64,000 nucleotides of DNA from Gemmatimonadales bacterium UBA2975. GTDB lineage: Bacteria; Gemmatimonadota; Gemmatimonadetes; Longimicrobiales; Gaopeijiaceae. Numbering within the stretch: the stretch's first letter is position 1; every line of letters starts with the position of its first letter. The stretch covers positions 1 to 64,000 of the forward strand of contig DEAT01000012.1 in NCBI GenBank assembly GCA_002348265.1. The letters are read 5' to 3'. The notes beneath the pieces are model-generated. The model made no database searches and was not told the origin of the DNA. It worked only from the letters and a program-made list of their open reading frames with translations. Of this stretch, positions 50,247 to 59,965 are shown piece after piece. Made by a program: the position numbers and the translations under genes.

Positions 50247-51917
50247 TCAATCGAGCTTAGGCCTCCGTAAATGCCAGTCTGTTTTTGTCTGGAAAGCATG
50301 CGCGACATTGAGGATTTTGTCATCTGCGAAGAGATCTCCAAGCAACGTCGTTGTGAGCGGCATCGTTGTCGGGCTATCTGAATCGGGGTTCCGAACACCA
50401 AAGCCATACTGCACGATCGCAGCCGGATGACCGGTCTGATTTGTTAAACCAACGTGACCGCCTCCTGACACAAACATATCGAAGCCATCCATCACTTCCT
50501 GCATCTCCTTCATCAGGATTAAGCGCCTCCGCTGGCTCTGCACATAGTCAAGAGCAAGAACATCTCGCCCCCTCCGGAAACGACCCCTTCTTCTCGCTTC
50601 TCGGGGCTCAAGGCCCTCTGGAATAGCGGCCGGCTCCTCACCGTCTGGTGATACATGGAAGTCGAATGCCGCTGACGAATCAACTCCCAGTGAATTCGAG
50701 CTTCCTCTTGGGATTTCCGGCATCTCTGTAAGCCGAACGCCCATATCACGAAGTTGGTCGAGGAACTCTTCAGGCGCCTCTTCGTCGTACCCGACGGTGT
50801 ACTCAGAAATGTCCGCGTTGGGATCGAAATGGAAGGGCGCCGTGATGGAAGCAGGGTCTTGCTCACTGGCCCCGCGGATTTCATTGAAAACTAGCGCGCA
50901 GTCTTCAATGGTCCGGCACATCGGACCAGCCTTATCCATGCTCCACGATAGTACCATGCCACCGTAGCGGCTCACCCTACCGAATGTCGGCCGTAGTGCG
51001 CTCAAACCATTACGACGAGAAGGAGACACGATCGAGCCTTGCGTCTCTGTACCTATCGCAAACGCGACGGCAGCAGCAGCCGTAGCTGATCCCGGGCCTG
51101 CAGAGGATCCACTTGATCCCTCCTCACGATTCCACGGATTACGGGTCTGTCCTCTGTACCAACGGTCACCAGATGCAAACTCACCTGTCGCAAGTTTCGC
51201 GAGGAGCACAGCTCCTGCTTCCCGGAGACGCACAACTATATCGGCGTCCTCCTCTATACGCTGATCTATGAACGAGTCTGACCCCCACGTCGTCCGGGTT
51301 CCAGCAACGGTAAAGAGATCTTTCACACCATACGGAATCCCGTGTAATGGGCCTCTCCATCTTCCATTGCGCAGGTCCATGTCTGCCTGCTGAGCTTCTT
51401 CCCGAGCCCGTTCTGGGAGAATCGATACTGCGAACATCAGTTCGGGATCGTACCGGTTCATTCTTTCGAGATAGATCTCAGTTAAATCGACAGACGAGAT
51501 GTGACGATCACGAACTAGGGACGCGAGACGGGAGACGGGCAGCCAAGCGATCTCTTCTGGGTCACCTGGAACACTCCCTTCCCACGGCGCGATCTGTATG
51601 TCGTGTCGCATGAAAGGGTCTACTCCCGCTTCCTGCCATTTCTGATAGAGCGATCCTGTGCCACCTGGGTAAGCCTGATACACCAGAGCAGGATGCTCAC
51701 CATTGCCGAGCGGCACGGGTGGCGGACCTTCCTGAGACTGCTGCGCCAGAGCCTTAGCAAATTCTGGATCATCTCGAAGTCGTGGTTCGATGCCGAACAA
51801 AGCCTCCGGACGGACCGCCCCAGTAGCTAGAGCCGCCGCCGCAGCCTTCAAGAATTGACGCCGCTCTAATCCAGAAAGATCATCTAGGATCCCCTGCTCG
51901 TCGCCTGTTGGCCCCAT
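50247..51917 (-). CDS. Amidase-signature family protein with Tat signal
   Basis: 556 residues. The N-terminus has a twin-arginine motif RRQFLKAAAAALATGA (about 19-34), so folded export is likely. Catalytic Lys is in GIPYGVKDLFT, with EGSSGSSAGPGSATAAA and TETQGSIVSPS giving the serines. Between about residues 400 and 470 is an Arg/Glu-rich segment (EPREARRRGRFRRGRD) not typical of the core. Substrate is unknown. It is divergent from the PQQ propeller gene (134-nt gap) and precedes the other amidase. Confidence 0.87.
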   Translation of the reverse strand: MGPTGDEQGILDDLSGLERRQFLKAAAAALATGAVRPEALFGIEPRLRDDPEFAKALAQQSQEGPPPVPLGNGEHPALVYQAYPGGTGSLYQKWQEAGVDPFMRHDIQIAPWEGSVPGDPEEIAWLPVSRLASLVRDRHISSVDLTEIYLERMNRYDPELMFAVSILPERAREEAQQADMDLRNGRWRGPLHGIPYGVKDLFTVAGTRTTWGSDSFIDQRIEEDADIVVRLREAGAVLLAKLATGEFASGDRWYRGQTRNPWNREEGSSGSSAGPGSATAAAAVAFAIGTETQGSIVSPSRRNGLSALRPTFGRVSRYGGMVLSWSMDKAGPMCRTIEDCALVFNEIRGASEQDPASITAPFHFDPNADISEYTVGYDEEAPEEFLDQLRDMGVRLTEMPEIPRGSSNSLGVDSSAAFDFHVSPDGEEPAAIPEGLEPREARRRGRFRRGRDVLALDYVQSQRRRLILMKEMQEVMDGFDMFVSGGGHVGLTNQTGHPAAIVQYGFGVRNPDSDSPTTMPLTTTLLGDLFADDKILNVAHAFQTKTDWHLRRPKLD

Positions 51918-52051
51918 CTTCGTTTCTCCTTCGAGTTCAGGATAGGCATAAGCAACGTCGTCTTCGTCACCTACTAGAGCAACACAGTTTGCCGGACAAC
52001 CCGTATCACACCCATCTTCGCGCGCTCGTGCGATCCCCTATTGGAGTCCAA

Positions 52052-54013
52052 ATGCCTCGAACGCTTTCATTTTCTAGCGTCTCAATCGCCCTAGTCCTTA
52101 CTGCCGCGTGGCTTGGCGCTTGCACCGACCAGCGTGCGGTCAATAGTGGCGCGGACTGGCCACATTACGCCCGAGACCTAGCTGCAACAAAATATTCACC
52201 TCTCGACCAAATCTCAGCAGAAAATGTTGGTCAGCTCGAGGTGGCTTGGACGTGGGAGTCTGCCGATTACCGCCTCATGGGAGAACACGAGGGCGCTTCT
52301 GTGAACCCGAACTTCCAGGCAACGCCGATCAAGATTGGAAATAGGCTATATACATCAACGAGTCTGGGTCAGGCAGTGGCTCTTGACCCAAATACGGGAG
52401 AAGAGATCTGGCGATATGATCCGTACGAGTCAGGGCTCCGCAACGTTCCAGGGGGACGATCAAACCGCGGCGTGGCCTACTGGAATGATGGAGACAATGA
52501 AAGGATCCTTCTCGGGTCGGGGGAATATCTGGTCTCGATCGACGCCACAACGGGACAACCTGATCCAAGCTTCGGCGCGAACGGATCTGTAAATCTGGCG
52601 GAGGACCCCGACCCTCGTGTCCTGACCTACTCGTGGACGTCCGCCCCATTAGTAGTGCGCGACGTGGTCGTCGTCGGAACAACCGCAATGGTCCCGAACC
52701 GAAACTGGACCACCGCACCTCCAGGTTACGTGCGTGCATATGACATCCGTACTGGCCAACTTCGCTGGCGATTCAATCCCATCCCAGAACCGGGAGACCC
52801 CGCAATCGAGACCTGGGCCGATTCATCATGGGTCTACAGTGGCAACGGGAATGTCTGGACCTTGATGAGCGCAGATGAAGAGCTAGGGCATGTCTACCTA
52901 CCGCTGAAAACCACCACCAACGACTGGTACGGCGGCGCCCGCCCCGGAGATAACCTCTATGGCGAATCGGTCGTCGCCGTAGATGTCGATACTGGAGCGC
53001 GTGTCTGGCACTATCAAATGGTCAAACATGGCCTGTGGGATTATGACCCACCTGCAGCTCCCAACGTGATGGACGTCATAATAGACGGGGAGTCAAGAAA
53101 AGTGGTCGCCCAAGTAACCAAGCAGGCATTTGTATTCGCACTCGACCGCGAGACTGGTGAGCCGATATGGCCGATTGAAGACCGTGCCGTCCCACCATCT
53201 CCTGTTCCTGGCGAGATCGCTGCAGCGACACAGCCTTTCCCGACCCACCCTGCACCCTTTGATCTACAGGGCATCACTACAAACGACCTCATCAACTTCA
53301 CCCCTGAACTTCGTGCTGAAGCCGAAGAGATCCTCGAGGGCTTCGTTTATGGTGAGATGTACACCCCCCCAACGGTCAGAGGCGTAAACGGGAAGCAAGG
53401 CACGATCCTTATGCCTGGATGGGTCGGGGGAGCTAACTGGGGCGGAGCTGCGGTCGATCCTGAAACCGGGCTTATGTACATACCGTCGGTCACCTCCCCT
53501 AGTGTCACTGCACTCGTGCCGCCGCCGCTGCCAGATAGTTCCGATCACCTCTATATACGAGGGATGCCTCGGGAAGTACCTATGCCCGGTGGGCTCCCCC
53601 TGTTAAAGCCTCCGTATGGAAGAATTACAGCCATAGACATGAATACGGGTGAACACGTGTGGATGAGACCGAATGGACCCGGTCCACGAGACCATCCGGC
53701 GATCGCAGATATGGACTTGCCCTGGCTTGGTCAACGTGGACGTCCAGCTCCCCTCCTTACCCGGACTCTATTATTCATCGGTGAGGGAACGGAAGACGCA
53801 CTGTCAATTCTCCCAATTGCTGGTGGAAAAGCTTTCCGTGCATGGGACAAGAAAACCGGAGAGGTCGTCTGGGAAATGGACCTGCCAGCTGGCACATCCG
53901 GAGCTCCGATGACGTATTTGGCAGACGGCCGGCAATTCATCGTTGTGGCTGTGGGTGACCGAAACACCACGGGAAGACTGATCGCCCTCGCGCTACCCAC
54001 AGTGAACGACTAA
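52052..54013 (+). CDS. PQQ-dependent dehydrogenase-like eight-bladed propeller lipoprotein
   Basis: 653 residues from the ATG at 52052 (MPRTLSFSS). The signal ends LGAC, a lipobox. The mature protein begins WPHYARDLAATKYSPLDQI, and repeated tryptophan-docking motifs (such as LDPNTGEEIWRYD, VDVDTGARVWHYQ and WDKKTGEVVWEMDLP) mark a quinoprotein propeller, close to membrane-bound glucose/alcohol dehydrogenases. Features KHGLWDYDPPAAP and WGGAAVDPETGLMY are conserved in that group. There is no CxxCH, so no haem c domain. The alcohol or sugar substrate is unknown, and no pqq synthesis genes are in the window. It is divergent from the Tat amidase. Confidence 0.87.
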   Translation: MPRTLSFSSVSIALVLTAAWLGACTDQRAVNSGADWPHYARDLAATKYSPLDQISAENVGQLEVAWTWESADYRLMGEHEGASVNPNFQATPIKIGNRLYTSTSLGQAVALDPNTGEEIWRYDPYESGLRNVPGGRSNRGVAYWNDGDNERILLGSGEYLVSIDATTGQPDPSFGANGSVNLAEDPDPRVLTYSWTSAPLVVRDVVVVGTTAMVPNRNWTTAPPGYVRAYDIRTGQLRWRFNPIPEPGDPAIETWADSSWVYSGNGNVWTLMSADEELGHVYLPLKTTTNDWYGGARPGDNLYGESVVAVDVDTGARVWHYQMVKHGLWDYDPPAAPNVMDVIIDGESRKVVAQVTKQAFVFALDRETGEPIWPIEDRAVPPSPVPGEIAAATQPFPTHPAPFDLQGITTNDLINFTPELRAEAEEILEGFVYGEMYTPPTVRGVNGKQGTILMPGWVGGANWGGAAVDPETGLMYIPSVTSPSVTALVPPPLPDSSDHLYIRGMPREVPMPGGLPLLKPPYGRITAIDMNTGEHVWMRPNGPGPRDHPAIADMDLPWLGQRGRPAPLLTRTLLFIGEGTEDALSILPIAGGKAFRAWDKKTGEVVWEMDLPAGTSGAPMTYLADGRQFIVVAVGDRNTTGRLIALALPTVND

Positions 54014-54044
54014 CACGACGTCGGTCTAGTCTCTTAGACAGAAA

Positions 54045-55754
54045 TCATCCTGAGAAAAGTTCTGTGCAACGAGCCAAAGCTGTAGAACCGTCGACCCGCT
54101 CAAGCTCTTCACCAGTCCTACCCAGTTCCGTGCGCTCATGTACAGTACAATACTCCACAAATTCTCCGGTATCCTCGCTCAACCTCACGTAATACACAAA
54201 GATTCTATCAGAGGTGATTTTTTCAATATTGAACCAGTCCGAAAGCGTGAGCAGAGACTTAAGCTCCGCGACCGAGGAAAGGCCGACGGGCAACTCTAGT
54301 AGATCACCATAAATTTCATTGATCGTGCTTAAGTCACGATCCGCGTAGACCGTGAGGATGTCGTAGTCCATCCATTCATTAGAAGGATTATTTATGGCGA
54401 CGTAAGTCCTCGTTCCTTCGCCAATCTGATCCCCGTTCCAATTCCAAGAGTGGTAGCTCATCGTCCTCTGATCTTCGCCACTATAAATGCCGTCGGCTGC
54501 CCCGGCTGTGATACTCAACTCTCTTCCCACACTTACATCGGGTGCAACAGTGGAGTCCCCCGGAAGGGCGCCCCCAATCATCACCCGAGTCCAAAGCTCA
54601 CCGATCCCTCGTGCGCCGTCCCTCCAAATCCACGAGTGTCGTTCTTCTAATTCCGTATTCACATCCGTCACAGGGAAATCACGTGCCATGAAACTTGTGA
54701 CCTCCGTATACTGTTCCGCGTGCTCTTTCAAGTTGTCCATGGAAAGCTCAAGAGAGCGCCCATCGTCTCTGGCAACTAACTGTCCGTCATCTAGGATGAT
54801 GGCATCGTACGCCCACCAGTCTTTCACATCGAACGACTCGTCTTCGGGTCGAGATATCGTTTGATAACTCACGTCGAACTCGAGCGTCTCAAAATCCCCT
54901 GAGAGCACAACTGGGATCATTCGACGAGACACATACTGATTAACCCGCTCACCCACCTCGTCTTCAGCCATCAGCTGTATGCTTCTAACCGTGGTAAGGA
55001 TATCCACGACTCTCTCGGCAGTCGCGCGCGCCTCATCATCTTCCGCAGCAATGAAATCTTCGTAAAGGGCAGCCGGATCATACCCATACTGCGCTAGGTC
55101 TGACGCGAGTTCGGTGATCCGACCTGAGACATCTTGTGCGACACCTTCCGCGACTTGACCACATCCGTCAGCAACGCTTATCGGTTCTGGAATCTCTTCC
55201 GTCTCCTCGGCGATGTACGCTTCTAGAAGGGTGGAAAAGGGTGTGATGTTGGCCTTGTCACCTGGGTTATTTTCTGTCCATGGGACATAGATCATTGTGT
55301 ATGGTTCTTCGACTACACCCCTAGAACTATCGATCGCTCCAGCAGGCACCTCAGCAATGCGCGGCCGATTCCACAGGCATCCCAGTGTGAATTCCTCCAC
55401 CGCCGAAAAGTCGACATAGCTGACCGAATCTGGGACTGTCCCAGTCGAGTCAGGATGAGGCATGGGAAACTCATAGACTGAAGAGTCCGCATTAAAAATT
55501 GCGCTCGGCTCTCCCTCGTCTTGCTGTAGATTGAAGTTGAAATCAACAAAGACGTTTGCTCCCGTCACATAGCCATCGACCACCGCAGTCCGTCCCACGT
55601 TTTGAATAGCCCATCCGGCAGGAGTGGGAGCAGAATTAGGGGTAGGAGTAGTTGGCGAAGAATCAACCGTGGGCAACTCCTGTGCGCATGCAGTCACTCC
55701 TAAAGTGACTGATGCAATCCAAATCGCTCTTGATAAGTACGATCTGTTCCGCAA
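54045..55754 (-). CDS. Large lipoprotein of unknown function
   Basis: 569 residues. The signal MRNRSYLSRAIWIASVTLGV ends with a TACAQ lipobox. A Pro/Thr/Ser linker (about 30-47) is followed by VVDGYVTGANVFVDFNFNLQ (a DGY-xxxAxVFxD pattern also found at the start of secreted adhesin-like domains), and then acidic sequence with no domain I can name. Repeated FVEYC/ALARC cysteines near the C-terminus could pair. It is 32 nt after kbl on the same strand and so may be expressed from the thiC riboswitch transcript, although the function need not be related. It is convergent with the PQQ gene (31-nt gap). Confidence 0.7.
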   Translation of the reverse strand: MRNRSYLSRAIWIASVTLGVTACAQELPTVDSSPTTPTPNSAPTPAGWAIQNVGRTAVVDGYVTGANVFVDFNFNLQQDEGEPSAIFNADSSVYEFPMPHPDSTGTVPDSVSYVDFSAVEEFTLGCLWNRPRIAEVPAGAIDSSRGVVEEPYTMIYVPWTENNPGDKANITPFSTLLEAYIAEETEEIPEPISVADGCGQVAEGVAQDVSGRITELASDLAQYGYDPAALYEDFIAAEDDEARATAERVVDILTTVRSIQLMAEDEVGERVNQYVSRRMIPVVLSGDFETLEFDVSYQTISRPEDESFDVKDWWAYDAIILDDGQLVARDDGRSLELSMDNLKEHAEQYTEVTSFMARDFPVTDVNTELEERHSWIWRDGARGIGELWTRVMIGGALPGDSTVAPDVSVGRELSITAGAADGIYSGEDQRTMSYHSWNWNGDQIGEGTRTYVAINNPSNEWMDYDILTVYADRDLSTINEIYGDLLELPVGLSSVAELKSLLTLSDWFNIEKITSDRIFVYYVRLSEDTGEFVEYCTVHERTELGRTGEELERVDGSTALARCTELFSG

Positions 55755-55786
55755 AACAAAAATCCCCTTCTCTAATGAGAACCTGC

Positions 55787-57025
55787 TTAGTGCGCCCTAC
55801 CTATGCCCGATTCTGCCAGAATATTGAGGACGCGATCAATATCGGCCTCCGTATGATCTGCGTTGATCTGCGTTCGGATCTCTTCGTCGCCTCGGGGCAC
55901 AACTGGGTACGCCAATCCAGTAACTAGGACTCCGTGCTCATAAAGATGGTTGACGAGATGATGCGTTTTGGCCGTATCACGAATCATGAGCGGGACGACC
56001 GGATGCTCGCCCGGAATCGTCTCTATCCCAATTCGTCCCAATCCATCCTCAAATCGCTTTGTGAGCGCCCTTAGATTTTCAAGCAAAGATTCACCTTCAG
56101 GACTATCGACGATCCGAAGTGCGGCGAGAGCAGCTGAAGCCTCACCAACCGTTATCGGATTCGAATAGATATACATCTGAGAGGACTCACGAAGGAAGCG
56201 CACAGTCTCCTCATTTGCGACGACATAGCCGCCATTGACTCCAAAAGCCTTACCTAAGGTGCCGACCAGGATGTCTACCGGTGGGCAGTTCGTGTACTCC
56301 TCGGTGCCCCGTCCAGTTTGTCCGAACCCACCGACGCCATGGGAATCATCTGCCAGGCACACAACGTTCTCTTCAAAAGCCCCATCGTGCTTCTGACACA
56401 ACGCCATGACCTCATCGAGCGGAGCATGATCTCCGCGCATTGAAAAGATCCCGTCCGTCACTACCAGCGCCCTCTTCGCCTTTCCTTTCCATTGCTCCAG
56501 AGCCGCATCGAGCTCAGCCATGTCGTTGTGAGCATAGATCGTCTTACCTGCAGGACGCGAAAGCTTCATCGCGTTGATGATGCAGTTGTGGTTGAGTTCG
56601 TCAGATATGAGGACGGTCTCAGAGGTCACGAGCGGTGTGATCGTGGACACGATTGAGGCATAGGCTGACGAGAAGATCATACCGGCCTCACGCCCATGAA
56701 ATTCCGCGAGCGCGTGCTCGAGTTCTACGTGTGCCGCGTAGCTCCCAGAAATAAATCTTACGGCCCCGGGGCCGGCACCAAACTTCGCAGTTGCCTTTTC
56801 CTCGGCTGCCATCACAGCAGGATGAAGCCCGAGTCCCATATAAGAATTGGAATTCATCCTTAAGAATTCCTTGTCCCCTTCCCCCTCTAACAGGAATCGG
56901 GGGCCCCTCTCCCCTTCAGCCTGCAAAACACCGACTACTACTGCCTCTGCGCCTTTTGCAGTCCCCGCAGATTCGAGTTCGGTTACGTGTCGGCTCAAGG
57001 CCTCTGTCAATCGATCAGAAGGCAT
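55787..57025 (-). CDS. kbl: Glycine C-acetyltransferase (2-amino-3-ketobutyrate CoA ligase)
   Basis: 412 residues, alpha-oxoamine synthase family. It shows NSNSYMGLGLHP, GSYAAHVELEHALAEFHGRE, and the PLP lysine in DILVGTLGKAFGVNGGY (about 251). Directly upstream is the threonine dehydrogenase, which makes its substrate, so Kbl is preferred over BioF or serine palmitoyltransferase. Together they convert threonine and CoA to glycine and acetyl-CoA. It starts 12 nt after tdh. Confidence 0.9.
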   Translation of the reverse strand: MPSDRLTEALSRHVTELESAGTAKGAEAVVVGVLQAEGERGPRFLLEGEGDKEFLRMNSNSYMGLGLHPAVMAAEEKATAKFGAGPGAVRFISGSYAAHVELEHALAEFHGREAGMIFSSAYASIVSTITPLVTSETVLISDELNHNCIINAMKLSRPAGKTIYAHNDMAELDAALEQWKGKAKRALVVTDGIFSMRGDHAPLDEVMALCQKHDGAFEENVVCLADDSHGVGGFGQTGRGTEEYTNCPPVDILVGTLGKAFGVNGGYVVANEETVRFLRESSQMYIYSNPITVGEASAALAALRIVDSPEGESLLENLRALTKRFEDGLGRIGIETIPGEHPVVPLMIRDTAKTHHLVNHLYEHGVLVTGLAYPVVPRGDEEIRTQINADHTEADIDRVLNILAESGIGRAH

Positions 57026-57037
57026 GCAGAACTCCGC

Positions 57038-57982
57038 TCAGTCTTTGTTGGTCAAGTGCTCAAGCATGTCGGCGGCCATCGTGGCACCGTCAAAATTGGG
57101 GCTCCAACCCCATTCTTCTCTCGCAGCCGAGTCATCGATCCTGTCTGGCCAAGAGTCAGCAATCGCCTGTCGCACAGGATCCACATCGTAATCTATCCTG
57201 AAATCAGGAATATGCTTTCTTATCTCGTCTGCGAGCCCCTCTGGGGTTAACTGCATCGCCGTAACGTTGAACGCATTTCGATGAACGAGCTTGTCGGGAT
57301 TCGCCTCCATGACACCAACGAGCGCATCGATTGCGTCTGGCATATACATCATATCCAGCTGTGAGTCGGACCTCAAGAAACACGTATAACGACCTTCCGA
57401 AACAGCCTTGTAGAAGATGTCGACAGCCCAGTCTGTTGTACCGCCGCCCGGCGGGGCACCGTAGGAAATAAGACCTGGGAAACGAACACCGCGCGTATCG
57501 ACCCCGTAACGCGCATGGTAGTAATCACAGAGCAACTCTCCCGCGACCTTTGTAATCCCGTACATCGTGGCTGGCCGCATGATCGTATCCTGCGGCGTGG
57601 GGTTTTTCGGTGTGTCTGGACCAAACGCACCGATAGAACTCGGAGTGAACACGGCACACCTCTGCTCCCGAGCAACCTCCAAGACTGCTTCGAGACTACC
57701 CATGTTTACTTCCCATGCCAGACTGGGATCCTGCTCCCCAGTTGCAGAGAGAAGCGCTGCCAAGTGGTACACTGTGTCTACGCGGTGACGTATCACACAC
57801 TGAGCAAGCGCATTGGCATCTGTCGCATCTAAAATCTCGAACGGGCCAGCCTTAGAGAACTCTACGCCAAGATCGCGAACGTCGGTCGCAACGACACTCG
57901 CGTCTCCGTACAGTTCACGAAGCCTCGGAACCAGCCAAGAGCCAATCTGTCCACCGGCTCCGGTAATCAGAATGCGCTTCAC
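57038..57982 (-). CDS. tdh: L-threonine 3-dehydrogenase, SDR (epimerase-like) type
   Basis: 314 residues, extended short-chain dehydrogenase. ILITGAGGQIGSWLVPRL binds NAD, followed by VYHLAALLSATGE, PSSIGAFGP and the catalytic YGITK (about 137-141). RFPGLISYGAPPGGGTTDWA and DSWPDRIDDSAAREEWGW at the end match epimerase-like threonine dehydrogenases rather than the zinc-dependent type. Genes on both sides support it: kbl downstream, thiC upstream with 12 nt between. Confidence 0.9.
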   Translation of the reverse strand: MKRILITGAGGQIGSWLVPRLRELYGDASVVATDVRDLGVEFSKAGPFEILDATDANALAQCVIRHRVDTVYHLAALLSATGEQDPSLAWEVNMGSLEAVLEVAREQRCAVFTPSSIGAFGPDTPKNPTPQDTIMRPATMYGITKVAGELLCDYYHARYGVDTRGVRFPGLISYGAPPGGGTTDWAVDIFYKAVSEGRYTCFLRSDSQLDMMYMPDAIDALVGVMEANPDKLVHRNAFNVTAMQLTPEGLADEIRKHIPDFRIDYDVDPVRQAIADSWPDRIDDSAAREEWGWSPNFDGATMAADMLEHLTNKD

Positions 57983-57994
57983 GTTTTTCCAGCC

Positions 57995-59758
57995 TCAGTC
58001 AGCCGTCTCCACATAAAGCTCAGCCCCCTTTTCCCTAAATTCCCCTGCCATTTGTTCTAATCCGGACTCTATCGCTTCATACTCTCCGACCCCTTGTTCA
58101 CGAGCGAACTGGCGAATGTCCTCTGTGATCTTCATCGAGCAGAACTTGGGACCACACATTGAGCAAAAATGGGCGACCTTCGCGCCCTCAGCCGGTAGCG
58201 TCTCATCGTGATACTCCTCGGCGGTAACTGGGTCCAGTGCCAAATTGAATTGATCTCTCCATCGGAATTCAAAACGCGCTTTTGAGATAGCGTCATCCCA
58301 TGCCTGTGCTCCCGGATGGCCCTTAGCCAAGTCAGCCGCGTGCGCGGCAATCTTGTACGTGATTACTCCGCGTTTAACGTCATCTCGGTTCGGGAGACCT
58401 AAGTGCTCTTTCGGTGTCACATAGCACAACATCGCGGTCCCGTACCACCCGATCTGTGCGGCCCCTATGGCCGAAGTGATATGATCGTATGCCGGTGCGA
58501 TATCAGTTGTTAGCGGTCCTAGGGTGTAGAACGGAGCCTCGTCACACCATTCGAGCTGCTTCTCCATGTTCTCCTTAATCAAGTTCATGGGTACGTGGCC
58601 CGGTCCTTCATTCATCACTTGAACACCATGCTCCCACGCCATCTTCGTCAATTCACCTTGAACCTTCAGTTCTGCGAACTGAGCCTCGTCATTAGCATCG
58701 TAAATTGAGCCCGGACGTAGACCATCACCTAGCGAGAAAGACACATCGTAGGCAGCCATGATCTCACACAACTCAGGGAAGTGTGTGTACGTGAAATTCT
58801 CCTTGTGATGAGCCATGCACCACTTAGCCAGAATCGATCCGCCACGAGATACGATGCCGGTCATCCGATTAGCGGTCATAGGAATGAAGCGAAGCAGGAC
58901 GCCAGCATGCACCGTGAAATAATCGACACCCTGCTCGCACTGCTCGATGATTGTGTCTCGGTATATTTCCCACGTTAGTTCTTCGGGAACTCCATCGACC
59001 TTTTCTAGCGCTTGGTATATCGGAACTGTTCCGATTGGGACTGGCGAATTCCGTATGATCCATTCGCGCGTCTCGTGAATGTTTTCGCCGGTCGACAGGT
59101 CCATGACCGTGTCAGCACCCCAGAGTGTCGCCCAGCGGAGCTTCTCGACCTCTTCGTCAATAGACGACGAGACAGCTGAGTTACCGATATTAGCGTTGAT
59201 CTTGACCTTGAAATTACGGCCAATAATCATGGGCTCGATCTCAGGGTGATTGATATTCGCCGGAATGATCGCTCGTCCACGGGCAACCTCGTCTCGCACA
59301 AAATCCGGGGACATACCCTCACGAATTGCAACGAACTCCATCTCCGGGGTAATCTCGCCGCGGCGAGCGTACGTCATCTGAGTGACCGAACCGCTGCCTC
59401 GCAGTGTTCGCCGACTCAAACCCGAAGGCATTTCGACTAAGCCGGAAGGTGTCCTTGTTCTCTCAACCTCGACCACATCCTTCCTTTGATAGATCCATGG
59501 ATCACGAAGCGCATCAATACCCTGACGCACATCGGTTCCAATCGGACCGCTGGTATCATACACGCGGAGGGGTGGCTCACCACCGGTCAACTGGATCTCT
59601 CGCATGGGGACCTTAATCCCACGCGAACCATCAACGCGGACCTTCCTCGAATTTGGAAAAGCACCAGGGTAATCCGTCCCTACATCTTCTGTCTTAGGCG
59701 CGACACGTGGCCGCCCGTTCGACTTCATCGATGTACCATTGCCATTCGTCATGCTCAT
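57995..59758 (-). CDS. thiC: Phosphomethylpyrimidine synthase ThiC
   Basis: 587 residues. ThiC is a radical-SAM-like enzyme that turns aminoimidazole ribotide into hydroxymethylpyrimidine phosphate. The family pattern includes ANINHPEIEPMIIGRNFKVK, NEGPGHVPMN, TLGPLTTDIAPAYDHITSAI and the C-terminal Fe-S motif CSMCGPKFC (CxxCxxxxC), preceded by an insert TLPAEGAKVAHF. The N-terminal about 20 residues are low complexity and the exact start (M1 or M3) is uncertain. A TPP riboswitch lies just upstream on the same strand. Thiazole genes are at 17.7-19.4 kb, unlinked. Confidence 0.97.
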   Translation of the reverse strand: MSMTNGNGTSMKSNGRPRVAPKTEDVGTDYPGAFPNSRKVRVDGSRGIKVPMREIQLTGGEPPLRVYDTSGPIGTDVRQGIDALRDPWIYQRKDVVEVERTRTPSGLVEMPSGLSRRTLRGSGSVTQMTYARRGEITPEMEFVAIREGMSPDFVRDEVARGRAIIPANINHPEIEPMIIGRNFKVKINANIGNSAVSSSIDEEVEKLRWATLWGADTVMDLSTGENIHETREWIIRNSPVPIGTVPIYQALEKVDGVPEELTWEIYRDTIIEQCEQGVDYFTVHAGVLLRFIPMTANRMTGIVSRGGSILAKWCMAHHKENFTYTHFPELCEIMAAYDVSFSLGDGLRPGSIYDANDEAQFAELKVQGELTKMAWEHGVQVMNEGPGHVPMNLIKENMEKQLEWCDEAPFYTLGPLTTDIAPAYDHITSAIGAAQIGWYGTAMLCYVTPKEHLGLPNRDDVKRGVITYKIAAHAADLAKGHPGAQAWDDAISKARFEFRWRDQFNLALDPVTAEEYHDETLPAEGAKVAHFCSMCGPKFCSMKITEDIRQFAREQGVGEYEAIESGLEQMAGEFREKGAELYVETAD

Positions 59759-59830
59759 CAGCGCGCTCGCAGTTCAACAGGGAGTGTGAGCCGAGACCAA
59801 CCGCCAGAGCATCCTAAGCCTCGTCTTAAC

Positions 59831-59930
59831 CGCACTCCCTACGCCGGTCTTAGCCGGATCAGGTTCCAAGGGTCACTCTCAACCGCACTCACATCCTCAC
59901 GAAGAAGATGCGTACGGTGCCCCTGGCGGA
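59831..59930 (-). ncRNA. TPP riboswitch (THI element) controlling thiC
   Basis: Read on the minus strand, CCAGGGGCACC is followed after a variable stem by GGTTGAGAGTGACCCTT, then GGAACCTGATCCGGCTAA and GACCGGCGTAGGGAG. These are the conserved blocks of the THI box: the CTGAGA-like TGAGAG and ACCCTT of the pyrimidine-sensor arm, and the ACCTGATC(C)GG and GCGTAGGGA of the pyrophosphate arm. It ends about 70 nt before the thiC start, placing thiC and probably tdh-kbl under thiamine-pyrophosphate repression. Confidence 0.93.
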
Positions 59931-59936
59931 GCGATG

Positions 59937-59965
59937 AAGCTAAGACGTTCAGCGATCCTCGCCAA
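59937..59965 (-). promoter_or_regulatory. Predicted promoter just upstream of the TPP riboswitch
   Basis: On the minus strand TTGGCG (59965-59960) and TAGCTT (59942-59937) are 17 nt apart, so transcription would begin close to the first riboswitch stem. Hexamers are imperfect. Confidence 0.4.
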
